A DNA stretch of 64,000 bases from Aquabacterium sp029268225 (GTDB lineage Bacteria > Pseudomonadota > Gammaproteobacteria > Burkholderiales > Burkholderiaceae_C): contig NZ_JBBEYB010000005.1 in the NCBI RefSeq assembly GCF_037482285.1, positions 62,001 through 126,000 of the forward strand, written 5' to 3'. The translations under genes were made by a program, and so were the position numbers. Of this stretch, positions 51,536 to 60,604 are shown one piece after another. The notes below the pieces were generated by a model. It worked only from the letters and a program-made list of their open reading frames with translations, did no database searches and had not been told where the DNA came from. Within the stretch, counting starts at the first letter, position 1. Each line of letters opens with the position of its first letter.

Positions 51536-52822
51536 TCAGCGAGCCTTGATGGCGCGCCAGCCGATGTCGGTGCGGAATTGCATGCCGTCGAACTGGATGC
51601 CGCGCAGGTAGTCGTAGGCGCGCTGCTGCGCCAGCTTGACCGAGTCGCCCAAGGCCGTCACGCACAGGACGCGGCCACCGCTGGTGCGGATCTGGCCATC
51701 TTCGCCCATGGTGGTACCGGCGTGGAACACCATGGCGTCGTCGGCATCGGCCGGCAAGCCGGTGATGACATCGCCCTTGCGTGGGTTGAGCGGGTAGTCG
51801 GCGGCAGCCAGCACCACGCCCAAGGCCACGCGGCGGTCCCACTCCAGCTCGACCTGGTCCAGCGTGCCGTCGGTGGCGTGCAGGAACACGTCGATCAAAT
51901 CGCTCTTGAGGCGCATCATGATGGGCTGCGTTTCCGGGTCGCCCATGCGGCAGTTGAACTCCAAGGTCTTGGGGTTGCCGTGTGCGTCGATCATCAGGCC
52001 GGCATACAGGAAGCCGGTGAAGGGGATGCCATCCTTGGCCATGCCCGCCAGCGTCGGCTGGATGATTTCCTGCATGGCCTTGGCATACACATTGGGCGTG
52101 ACCACCTGGGCCGGCGAGTACGCGCCCATGCCGCCGGTGTTGGGGCCTTCGTCGCCATCGAGCAGGCGCTTGTGGTCCTGGCTGGTGGCCAGCACCGACA
52201 CATTCTTGCCGTCGGACATGACGATGAAGCTGGCCTCTTCACCGGCCAGGAACTCTTCGATCACCACGCGCGCGCCGCCCGCGTTGTGCTGCACGCCCAG
52301 CTTGTTGTCGAGCAGCATCCAGTCGACCGCCTGGTGCGCCTCTTCCAGCGTCATGGCCACGACCACGCCCTTGCCCGCCGCCAGGCCGTCGGCCTTGATG
52401 ACGATGGGCGCGCCGTGCTTGTCCACATAGGCATGGGCCGCTTCGGTGTCGGTGAAGGTCTCGTAGAAGGCCGTGGGGATGCCATGGCGCTTCATGAAGT
52501 CCTTCGCAAAAGCCTTGGAGCTTTCCAGCTGAGCGGCCTTTTGCGTGGGGCCGAAGATGCGCAGGCCGCGGGCACGGAACTCGTCCACGACACCGGCAGC
52601 CAGGGGCGCTTCGGGACCCACCACGGTCAACGTGACCTTGTTGGCCTGGGCGAAGTCGGCCAGGGCCTTCACATCGGTGATGGGCACATTGACCAGGCGC
52701 GAATCGCGCGCCGTGCCGCCGTTGCCGGGGGCCACGTACACCTTGGAAGCCTTGGGAGACTGAGCCAGCTTCCAGGCCAGGGCGTGTTCGCGGCCACCAG
52801 AGCCAATGACGAGGATGTTCAT
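51536..52822 (-). CDS. purD: Phosphoribosylamine-glycine ligase PurD
   Basis: 428 aa ATP-grasp enzyme. N-terminal ILVIGSGGREHAL; ATP-grasp motifs IVIKADGLAAGKGVVVA and EFNCRMGDPETQ. It forms glycinamide ribonucleotide in purine synthesis. It lies 25 nt after yebC and upstream of hemF. Confidence 0.97.
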   Translation of the reverse strand: MNILVIGSGGREHALAWKLAQSPKASKVYVAPGNGGTARDSRLVNVPITDVKALADFAQANKVTLTVVGPEAPLAAGVVDEFRARGLRIFGPTQKAAQLESSKAFAKDFMKRHGIPTAFYETFTDTEAAHAYVDKHGAPIVIKADGLAAGKGVVVAMTLEEAHQAVDWMLLDNKLGVQHNAGGARVVIEEFLAGEEASFIVMSDGKNVSVLATSQDHKRLLDGDEGPNTGGMGAYSPAQVVTPNVYAKAMQEIIQPTLAGMAKDGIPFTGFLYAGLMIDAHGNPKTLEFNCRMGDPETQPIMMRLKSDLIDVFLHATDGTLDQVELEWDRRVALGVVLAAADYPLNPRKGDVITGLPADADDAMVFHAGTTMGEDGQIRTSGGRVLCVTALGDSVKLAQQRAYDYLRGIQFDGMQFRTDIGWRAIKAR

Positions 52823-52847
52823 ACCGGGACCTGTTCTCTCAATTCAC

Positions 52848-53570
52848 TCAATTCAATTCGGCGTTGTGATAGACCTCCTGGACATCGTCCAGGTCTTCCA
52901 GCACATCCAGCAGCTTCTGCATGCGCACGGCATCGTCACCCGACAGTTCGACGGGGGTGTCCGCACGCATGGTCACCTCGGCCATCTCCGCGTTCAGACC
53001 GGCGCCCTCCAGGGCATTTTTGACCGTTTCAAAATCGCCCGGGCCACTCAGCACCTCGATGGAGCCATCTTCGTGGGTGAGCACGTCCTCGGCACCCGCT
53101 TCCAGGGCCACTTCCATGACCTTGTCTTCGCTCACGCCCGGTGCAAACAGGAACTGACCCACGTGCTTGAACTGGAAGGCCACCGAGCCTTCGGTGCCCA
53201 GGTTGCCACCGTGCTTGCTGAACGCATGGCGCACCTCGGCCACCGTGCGCACACGGTTGTCGGTCATGCAGTCGACGATGATGGCCGCGCCGCCAATGCC
53301 GTAGCCCTCATAGCGGATTTCCTCGTAGGTGACCCCGTCGAGGTTGCCCGTGGCCTTGTCCACGTTGCGCTTGATGTTATCGGCCGGCATGTTGGCCGCT
53401 TTGGCCTTTTCGATGGCCAGGCGCAGGCGCGGGTTCATGGCGATGTCGCCGCCACCGGCACGGGCCGCCACAATGATTTCACGGGTGATGCGGGTCCACA
53501 CCCGGCCGCGCTTCTCGTCTTGGCGACCTTTGCGGTGTTGGATGTTGGCCCACTTGGAATGACCGGCCAT
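52848..53570 (-). CDS. YebC/PmpR family protein
   Basis: 240 aa. It starts MAGHSKWANIQHRKGRQDEK, with the characteristic YEGYGIGGAAIIVDCMTDN. Family members are described as transcription regulators and, more recently, as factors helping ribosomes through proline stretches. ATG 53570; first gene of a long minus-strand block. The 208-bp region upstream is shared with the divergent HerA-like gene. Confidence 0.92.
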   Translation of the reverse strand: MAGHSKWANIQHRKGRQDEKRGRVWTRITREIIVAARAGGGDIAMNPRLRLAIEKAKAANMPADNIKRNVDKATGNLDGVTYEEIRYEGYGIGGAAIIVDCMTDNRVRTVAEVRHAFSKHGGNLGTEGSVAFQFKHVGQFLFAPGVSEDKVMEVALEAGAEDVLTHEDGSIEVLSGPGDFETVKNALEGAGLNAEMAEVTMRADTPVELSGDDAVRMQKLLDVLEDLDDVQEVYHNAELN

Positions 53571-53778
53571 GGCGTCTTGCTCCGGATGAGAATGTGCGAT
53601 GTGAACAACAGAACGCGCCCCGGCGAAACACCGGCGCGCGCATGAAAAGGGCCGCAGCACAAGCTGGGCGATACTGTGATTTTACCCGTCGGCGCGCTTG
53701 ACGCGGATCAAGTCGCCCACGCAGCCCGCCGGATTGACCGAAGTCCGACCCTTTTGACCGTTGTGGAGCCCCTGCACC

Positions 53779-55341
53779 ATGGCCGACCCGATCCTGATTG
53801 CCCGTCACGGCGACACCGAATGCCACCTGCTGCCCGCCCTGGCCAACCGACACGGCCTGATCACGGGCGCCACCGGCACCGGCAAGACCATCACCTTGCA
53901 GGCGCTGGCCGAGGGCCTGTCCAACCTGGGCGTCCCCGTCTTCCTGGCTGACATCAAGGGCGACCTGACCGGCATCTCGCAAACCGGCAGCGTCTCGCCC
54001 AAGCTGGCCGCCATCCTGACCGAGCGCGGTATCGAACCACCTGCACCCCAATCCTGCCCCACCACGCTGTGGGACGTCTTTGGTGAGCAAGGCCACCCGG
54101 TGCGCGCCACCATCTCGGACATGGGACCGCTGCTGCTGGGCCGCATGCTCAACCTGAACGACACCCAGGCCGGCGTGCTGCAACTGGTCTTCAAGGTGGC
54201 CGATGACAACGGCCTGCTGCTGCTCGACCTCAAAGACCTGCGCGCCATGCTGCAGCACGTGGGCGACAACGCCAGCCAGTTCACCACCAGCTACGGCAAC
54301 ATCAGCCCGGCGAGCATCGGCGCCATCCAGCGCGGCCTGCTGCAAATTGAAGAGCAAGGCGGCGACCGCTTCTTCGGCGAGCCCATGCTCAACATCAGCG
54401 ACTTCATGCAGACGGTCGACGGCAAGGGCGTGGTCAACATCCTCGCGGCCGACAAGCTGATGCACTCGCCCCGCCTGTACGCCACCTTCCTGCTGTGGAT
54501 GCTGTCCGAGCTGTTCGAGACCCTGCCCGAGGTGGGTGACCTCGACAAGCCCAAGCTGGTGTTCTTCTTCGACGAGGCCCACCTGCTGTTCAAGGATGCC
54601 CCGGCCGCCCTGATTGAGCGCATCGAGCTGGTCGTGCGTCTGGTGCGCTCCAAAGGCGTGGGCGTGTACTTCGTGACCCAGAACCCGCTGGACATCCCCG
54701 ACACCGTGCTGGGGCAGTTGGGCAACCGCGTGCAGCACGCGCTGCGCGCCTTCACCCCGCGCGACCAGAAAGCCGTCAAATCGGCAGCCGACACGATGCG
54801 TGCCAACCCGGGCCTGGACATCGCCACGGCCATCACCGAGCTGGCCGTCGGCGAAGCGCTGGTGAGCCTGCTGGACGAAAAGGGGCGCCCCGGCGTGACC
54901 CAGCGTGTGTTTGTAGTGCCACCGGGCAGCCAGATCGGCCCCATCACCCCGGCGCAGCGCCAGGCCCTGATCAGCCAGTCGCTGGTGGCGGGCGTGTACG
55001 AGCAGGTGGTGGACCGGGAATCGGCCCACGAAAAACTCAAGGGCCGCGCCGCCGGCCAGGCCGCCCCCGCCGCCCCGCAGGACAGTGATGAGCGCAGCCT
55101 GCGTGACGAGGCTCAAGAGGCTGTGCGTTCGCCCCGCTCGGCGCCGTCGGGCACCGACCGCAGCGCGCCTGCCGAATCAGGCGGCGGATGGCTGGGTGAC
55201 CTGCTGCAAGGCAGCGGCCGCAAGGACTCGGTACTGGAAACGGTGGCCAAGTCGGCCGCGCGCACCATTGGCTCGACCGTGGGCCGGGAAATCATCCGCG
55301 GCGTGTTGGGCTCGCTGCTGGGTGGCAGCCGCAGGCGCTGA
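53779..55341 (+). CDS. HerA-like/DUF853 family ATPase (YjgR-like)
   Basis: 520 aa. Walker A GATGTGKTIT near residue 35, Walker B LVFFFDEAHLLF (about 275), and VYFVTQNPLDIPD. The C-terminus has a charged spacer and a Gly/Ser-rich end (IRGVLGSLLGGSRRR). Related to HerA/FtsK translocases, but function unproven in bacteria. ATG 53779. Confidence 0.85.
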   Translation: MADPILIARHGDTECHLLPALANRHGLITGATGTGKTITLQALAEGLSNLGVPVFLADIKGDLTGISQTGSVSPKLAAILTERGIEPPAPQSCPTTLWDVFGEQGHPVRATISDMGPLLLGRMLNLNDTQAGVLQLVFKVADDNGLLLLDLKDLRAMLQHVGDNASQFTTSYGNISPASIGAIQRGLLQIEEQGGDRFFGEPMLNISDFMQTVDGKGVVNILAADKLMHSPRLYATFLLWMLSELFETLPEVGDLDKPKLVFFFDEAHLLFKDAPAALIERIELVVRLVRSKGVGVYFVTQNPLDIPDTVLGQLGNRVQHALRAFTPRDQKAVKSAADTMRANPGLDIATAITELAVGEALVSLLDEKGRPGVTQRVFVVPPGSQIGPITPAQRQALISQSLVAGVYEQVVDRESAHEKLKGRAAGQAAPAAPQDSDERSLRDEAQEAVRSPRSAPSGTDRSAPAESGGGWLGDLLQGSGRKDSVLETVAKSAARTIGSTVGREIIRGVLGSLLGGSRRR

Positions 55342-55376
55342 CGCCTGCAGCGCACAGCCCCACTGAGCCCCACCGC

Positions 55377-55817
55377 TCAATCGCGACGCCAACCGTGGCG
55401 ATCGTCGTCTCGGCCACCGCGGTCATCTCGGCCACCGTGCCGATGTTCATGATGGTGGTGATGGTGATGCCCGCGATGATCACGACCCCAACGCGCCCGA
55501 TCTTCCCGGTACATGCGCGTGGGCGGGGCGTACACCACCGGCACAGGTCCGTAGCCGTGCCCCGGCACCCAGACCACAGGGGGGCGAGGATGGTGCACCA
55601 CCACCGGCGGCGGCGCGTAGACCACCACGCCAGGATGGGAGTGAACGCCGCCGCGGGTGTTGGAGACCGCCGTGCTCACGCGGCCAACGCCCTGCACGGG
55701 GGCATCGACATTGACGGCCCAGTACACCCCGCCGCCAGCCTGGGCTGACATCGCCCCCAACCCGAGCCCAGTGATCACGACCAGACGGGACAACCATGTT
55801 TGCATTGAGGTACGCAT
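55377..55817 (-). CDS. Secreted Pro/Val-rich protein with histidine-rich C-terminus
   Basis: 146 aa. Signal peptide 1-29 (cleavage at MSAQAGG). The middle is rich in VVVYAPPPVVVHHPRPPVV-type segments; the last about 35 residues hold a run of seven His followed by EHRHGGRDDRGG. Metal binding is plausible from composition; no family recognised. AGGAGA lies 8 nt before ATG 55817, a good ribosome site. Confidence 0.7.
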   Translation of the reverse strand: MRTSMQTWLSRLVVITGLGLGAMSAQAGGGVYWAVNVDAPVQGVGRVSTAVSNTRGGVHSHPGVVVYAPPPVVVHHPRPPVVWVPGHGYGPVPVVYAPPTRMYREDRARWGRDHRGHHHHHHHEHRHGGRDDRGGRDDDRHGWRRD

Positions 55818-55912
55818 GAAGTTTCTCTCCTTTGAGACTTCAACGCACCGCATCCACAGCACGCAGACACACCGCATGTAAAGCGATGTAAGGGCTTGTG
55901 TCCGAGGGCGAC

Positions 55913-57202
55913 TCAGTGATGGTGGTGGTGACCGTCGCTGCGCGCGATCTCCAGCAGGCGCGCCACCTCGTCGGGGTGCCTGCGGACATTGCTGCGGTGC
56001 CACAGGCCAATCAACAGCATCACGCTGGCCACGAACAGACCAAAGGCCGTGATCGCCCCATAGGCCGACAGACCCGAATGGGTCAAGCCGGCATACATCA
56101 AGCCCAACAAGAGGATGCAGGCTTGCTCATTGAAGTTTTGCACCGCAATCGAGCGACCCGAACCCATGAGGTTGTGGCCGCGATGCTGCAGCAGCGCGTT
56201 CATGGGCACCACCAGGAAGCCACCCAGAGCCCCCAGCACAATCATGAAAGGCACGGTGGGGGTGATGTCACGCAGGAAATTCATGCCGATGACCAGCACG
56301 CCCATGGCCACGCCCAAGGGGATCACCAAGGTGGCCTGATCCAGCCGCATCTTGACCGACGCAACGACGGCTCCCACGGCCGTGCCAATGGCGACGACCC
56401 CCACCAGCGCCGAAGCTTTCGTGGTGTCGTAACCCAGGGCAACGGCGGCCCACGCCAGCACGATGTAGCGCAGGTTGCCCGACACGCCCCAGAACAGCGT
56501 GGTGGTGGCCAGCGAGATCTGACCCAGCTTGTCACGCCACAGCCGCGAGTTGCACGACGCGAAATCACGCACCAGGAACACCGGATTGGCCGCATAGGGC
56601 TGCAAGGGGGTGTCGGTGCGCGGGATGCGCAGGTTGAACAGCGAGGCGATGACGTAGAAGATGATCAGCGTGGCAATGGCCGCCTCGGCGGGTGTGGTGA
56701 TGCCCGTGTCCACCATCGGCAGGTCGACGGACAGCAACCAGGGCGCGATCGCATGCCCCATCAACTGACCGCCGAGGACCACGCCCAGAATGATGGAGGT
56801 GATGGTCAGCCCTTCGATCCAGCCATTGGCCTTCACCAGCTGAGACGGTGGCAGGAGTTCGGTGAGGATGCCGTACTTGGCCGGCGAGTAAGCCGCCGCG
56901 CCCAGGCCCACCACCGCATAGGCAAGCAAGGGATGGGAGCCGAAGAGCATCATCAGACACCCCACCACCTTGATGGCGTTGGAGATGAACATGACCTTGC
57001 CTTTGGGCCACGCATCAGCGAACGCCCCGACAAATGGCGCCAACACCACGTAAAAGAGCGCAAACATCGGCACCAACGCCGCACGCTGCCACTCTGGCGA
57101 GCCGTCGGTTCTGAGCAGTTCAACCGCAGCGACGAAGAGCGCATTGTCGGCCAGCGAGCTGAAGAACTGCGCCGCCATGATGGTGTAAAAGCCTTTTTTC
57201 AT
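55913..57202 (-). CDS. lplT: Lysophospholipid transporter LplT
   Basis: 429 aa MFS protein with about twelve helices. The N-terminal MKKGFYTIMAAQFFSSLADNA and the motif AYSPAKYGILTELLPPSQLV are typical of LplT, which flips lysophospholipids inward for reacylation. No aas acyltransferase gene is adjacent. The C-terminus ends in five histidines. Confidence 0.9.
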   Translation of the reverse strand: MKKGFYTIMAAQFFSSLADNALFVAAVELLRTDGSPEWQRAALVPMFALFYVVLAPFVGAFADAWPKGKVMFISNAIKVVGCLMMLFGSHPLLAYAVVGLGAAAYSPAKYGILTELLPPSQLVKANGWIEGLTITSIILGVVLGGQLMGHAIAPWLLSVDLPMVDTGITTPAEAAIATLIIFYVIASLFNLRIPRTDTPLQPYAANPVFLVRDFASCNSRLWRDKLGQISLATTTLFWGVSGNLRYIVLAWAAVALGYDTTKASALVGVVAIGTAVGAVVASVKMRLDQATLVIPLGVAMGVLVIGMNFLRDITPTVPFMIVLGALGGFLVVPMNALLQHRGHNLMGSGRSIAVQNFNEQACILLLGLMYAGLTHSGLSAYGAITAFGLFVASVMLLIGLWHRSNVRRHPDEVARLLEIARSDGHHHHH

Positions 57203-57396
57203 GCGCGAGCGTCGTGAGAGATCATTTCCGTGGGTTGCATGCCAGACCGGCGAACATGTCCCGGCATTGCAAAGCCTTGGTCACATCAACGGCCGCCGGT
57301 TATAGCACGGCCTCCTATTCTGCACGCCCTGAGCCCGACAAGCTGACGCATGAACAGAGGGGAGCGGGGATGCGCAGGCGTCAGGGTGGCAAAATC

Positions 57397-58512
57397 ATGC
57401 CCATGCCGCGCCCGCTCCAAGCTCTGATCCACCTCGATGCCCTTCAACACAACCTGCAGCGAGCGCGTGACTGTGCCCCGGATGCCCGTGTGTGGGCCGT
57501 GGTCAAAGCTCATGCTTATGGGCATGGCCTGCAGCGCGTGTTCGAAGGACTGCGCAGTGCCGATGGCTTTGCCTTGCTCGACATCGCCGAGGCCCAGCGC
57601 CTGCGCGACCTCGACTGGCGCGGTCCCATCTTGTTGATCGAAGGCGTGTTCGACGCGCGGGATCTGGAATGGTGTTCGCGCCTGAACCTGTGGCACGTGG
57701 TGCACTGTGAAGAGCAGATCAACTGGCTGGCTCAGCACAAGAGCGAATGGCCTCACCGCGTGTTCCTGAAGATGAACACCGGCATGAACAGACTGGGCTT
57801 CACGCCGCAGGCCTTTCGCAACGCCTGGCTGCGCCTGAGCGCCCTGCCCCAGGTCGACGAGGTGTCCTTCATCACCCACTTTTCGGACGCCGACAGCCCC
57901 AAGGGCATCTCGCAGCAGGCCGAGGTGTTCCTCACCCACACCGCCGACCTCAGTGGCGAACGCAGTTTGTGCAACAGCGCCGCAACATTGCGCCACGCAC
58001 ACGACCCGGCCATCCGAGGGGACTGGATCCGCCCCGGCGTGATGCTCTATGGCGCGTCCCCCGACTACCCTGAGCACGATGCCACCCACTGGAATCTGCA
58101 GCCGGCGATGACCTTGCACAGCAAGCTCATCGGGATTCAGCACCTGCAAGCCGGTGACACGGTGGGCTACGGCAGCACTTTCACCGCCGACCGCGAGATG
58201 CGCATCGGCGTGGTGGCCTGCGGTTACGCGGACGGCTACCCTCGACACGCCCCGACGGGGACACCTGTGCTGGTGGACGGCGTGCGTGTGCCGCTGATTG
58301 GCCGCGTCTCGATGGACATGCTGGCCGTGGACCTGAGCCTGGTGCCACAGGCCCACCTGGGCACCGAAGTCACCTTGTGGGGCCGTGGCCCCCACCACAG
58401 CCTTTTGTCGATCGATGAGGTGGCGCAGCATTGCGGCACGATCGGCTACGAGTTGATGTGCGCCCTGTCACCCCGAGTGCCAGTGGAAGTCCTCCAACCC
58501 CATCAGGGGTGA
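57397..58512 (+). CDS. alr: Alanine racemase
   Basis: 371 aa. PLP lysine in WAVVKAHAYGHG (about residue 36); TGMNRLGF and the C-terminal catalytic-Tyr region DTVGYGSTF then RVSMDMLAVD are present. It makes D-Ala for peptidoglycan. ATG 57397 with GGGTGG upstream; ATG 57403 is possible. The 194-bp gap to divergent lplT should hold both promoters. Confidence 0.95.
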   Translation: MPMPRPLQALIHLDALQHNLQRARDCAPDARVWAVVKAHAYGHGLQRVFEGLRSADGFALLDIAEAQRLRDLDWRGPILLIEGVFDARDLEWCSRLNLWHVVHCEEQINWLAQHKSEWPHRVFLKMNTGMNRLGFTPQAFRNAWLRLSALPQVDEVSFITHFSDADSPKGISQQAEVFLTHTADLSGERSLCNSAATLRHAHDPAIRGDWIRPGVMLYGASPDYPEHDATHWNLQPAMTLHSKLIGIQHLQAGDTVGYGSTFTADREMRIGVVACGYADGYPRHAPTGTPVLVDGVRVPLIGRVSMDMLAVDLSLVPQAHLGTEVTLWGRGPHHSLLSIDEVAQHCGTIGYELMCALSPRVPVEVLQPHQG

Positions 58513-58634
58513 TCGGCGGCGATGGCGCAGCTTTTGTGCCGATTTGGCACACTGCGAACAGCCTCGCACCCTTCTTGCTTCACCTCTTTCGGCACCGCAG
58601 CCCTGTTGACGCGCAGACCGAATCGGAACCCCAC

Positions 58635-59135
58635 ATGGACATCGAACACCAACGCCACCAATTGCGCATGACCGTGCTCATGACGCCCGACATGGCCAAC
58701 TTCTCTGGCAACGTGCATGGCGGCACCATCCTCAAGCTGCTCGACCAGGTGGCTTATGCCTGCGCCAGCCGCTATGCCGGCTCGTACGTGGTCACGCTGT
58801 CGGTGGACCAGGTGACCTTCCGTCAGCCCATCCACGTGGGTGAGCTGGTGACCTTCCTGGCCTCGGTGAACTACACCGGCACCTCGTCGATGGAGATTGG
58901 CATCAAGGTGATCGCCGAGAACATCCGCACCCAGGTCGTGCGCCACGCCAACAGCTGCTTCTTCACCATGGTGGCGGTCGACGAGCACGCCAAACCCACG
59001 CCCGTTACCCCGCTGACCCCGTCCACACCGGAAGAAGAGCGTCGCTTCAAGGCCGCCAAGTTGCGTCGCCAACTGCGCCAGGAGCTGGAGCAGCGTTTCA
59101 AGGCCATTCAATCGGGCGAGACACCCGCGGCCTGA
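58635..59135 (+). CDS. Acyl-CoA thioesterase (hotdog fold, YciA/BFIT-like)
   Basis: 166 aa. NFSGNVHGGTILKLLDQVAY is the hotdog helix with the catalytic Asp, followed by YVVTLSVDQVTFRQPI and CFFTMVAVD. The last 40 residues are charged helix. It hydrolyses acyl-CoA; chain specificity unknown. Start ATG 58635. Confidence 0.88.
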   Translation: MDIEHQRHQLRMTVLMTPDMANFSGNVHGGTILKLLDQVAYACASRYAGSYVVTLSVDQVTFRQPIHVGELVTFLASVNYTGTSSMEIGIKVIAENIRTQVVRHANSCFFTMVAVDEHAKPTPVTPLTPSTPEEERRFKAAKLRRQLRQELEQRFKAIQSGETPAA

Positions 59136-59160
59136 GATCTACGTCCCTGACAATAGGGGC

Positions 59161-60534
59161 ATGGCCAAAGAGAAAACCGTCTACACCTGCAGCGAGTGCG
59201 GGGGCGTCAGCCCCAAGTGGCTGGGCAAATGCCCCCAGTGCAACGCCTGGAACACCCTCGAAGAGACACGCGCAGAGCCCGCCGCCAGCAAGAACCGGAT
59301 GCAGGCGCTCTCGCGCGGCCTGAACGCGGCGCAGCCGGTCACCACGCTGGCGCAGATCGAGGCCGCCGATGTCGCCCGCACGCCGACCGGACTGGAGGAG
59401 CTGGACCGGGTGTTGGGCGGTGGCATCGTCTCGGGCGGCGTGGTGCTGATCGGGGGCGATCCCGGCATCGGCAAATCCACCTTGCTGCTGCAGGCGCTCG
59501 ATGCCCTGTCACGCCAGATGCCCGTGCTGTATGTGACCGGCGAAGAAAGCGGTGCCCAGGTGGCGCTGCGGGCGCACCGGCTGGGCCTGGACGGCTCACA
59601 GGTGCGGGTGCAGGCCGAGATCCAGTTGGAAAACATCATCGCGACGATGGACGCCGAAAAGCCGTCCTTCTGCGTGATCGACTCGATCCAAACCATTTAC
59701 TCGGATCAGCTCACCTCGGCGCCAGGCTCGGTGGCGCAGGTGCGCGAATGCGCTGCCCACCTGACCCGCGTGGCCAAGGCCAGCGGTTGCGCCACCGTGC
59801 TGGTGGGCCACGTGACCAAGGAAGGCGCGATTGCCGGCCCGCGCGTGCTGGAGCACATCGTGGACACGGTGCTGTACTTCGAAGGCGACACGCACAGCAG
59901 CTTCCGCCTGATCCGCGCCATCAAGAACCGCTTTGGCGCGGTCAACGAGATTGGCGTGTTCGCGATGACGGACAAGGGGCTCAAGGGTGTGACCAACCCC
60001 AGCGCCATCTTCCTGTCCACGCACAGTGAGCCGGTGCCTGGCTCGTGCGTGTTGGTGACGCTGGAAGGCACACGGCCGCTGCTGGTCGAAATTCAAGCCC
60101 TGGTCGACGCGGGCGGCCCCAGCCCGCGCCGCCTGAGCGTCGGCCTTGAGCGCGATCGCCTGGCGATGCTGCTGGCCGTGCTGCACCGCCACGCTGGCAT
60201 GGCCTGCTCAGACCAGGATGTGTTCGTCAACGCGGTGGGCGGCGTGCGCATCAGCGAACCGGCCGCCGACCTGGCCGTGTTGCTGGCCATCCAGAGCAGC
60301 CTGCGCGGCAAGCCACTGCCCAAAGGCTTCCTCGCGTTTGGCGAAGTGGGCCTGGCGGGTGAGGTGCGCCCTGCCCCGCGCGGTCAGGAACGCCTGAAGG
60401 AGGCAGCCAAGCTGGGTTTCAGCATCGCAGTAGTGCCCAAGGCCAATGCACCCAAGAAGCCCATTGAAGGCCTGACCATTCACCCGGTGGAACGTGTGGA
60501 AGAGGCCATCAGCCTGGTGCGCTCGCTGATGTGA
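59161..60534 (+). CDS. radA: DNA repair protein RadA
   Basis: 457 aa. Zinc finger CSECGGVSPKWLGKCPQC at the N-terminus, RecA-like core with Walker A GGDPGIGKST, the RadA-specific KNRFG motif, and a Lon-like C-terminal domain. It drives branch migration in recombination. ATG 59161, 25 nt after the thioesterase. Confidence 0.97.
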   Translation: MAKEKTVYTCSECGGVSPKWLGKCPQCNAWNTLEETRAEPAASKNRMQALSRGLNAAQPVTTLAQIEAADVARTPTGLEELDRVLGGGIVSGGVVLIGGDPGIGKSTLLLQALDALSRQMPVLYVTGEESGAQVALRAHRLGLDGSQVRVQAEIQLENIIATMDAEKPSFCVIDSIQTIYSDQLTSAPGSVAQVRECAAHLTRVAKASGCATVLVGHVTKEGAIAGPRVLEHIVDTVLYFEGDTHSSFRLIRAIKNRFGAVNEIGVFAMTDKGLKGVTNPSAIFLSTHSEPVPGSCVLVTLEGTRPLLVEIQALVDAGGPSPRRLSVGLERDRLAMLLAVLHRHAGMACSDQDVFVNAVGGVRISEPAADLAVLLAIQSSLRGKPLPKGFLAFGEVGLAGEVRPAPRGQERLKEAAKLGFSIAVVPKANAPKKPIEGLTIHPVERVEEAISLVRSLM

Positions 60535-60604
60535 GCGTCAGCCCTATCGGGCTGGCCGGGCCGGGCAATCCTGCCCCCTCGCCCTGGGGTGGCAGCCTGT
60601 CGGT

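Noticed and set aside
53479..55116. 545-codon minus-strand frame opposite the HerA-like gene
   Set aside because: Shadow of a well-supported ATPase; no motifs and biased composition.
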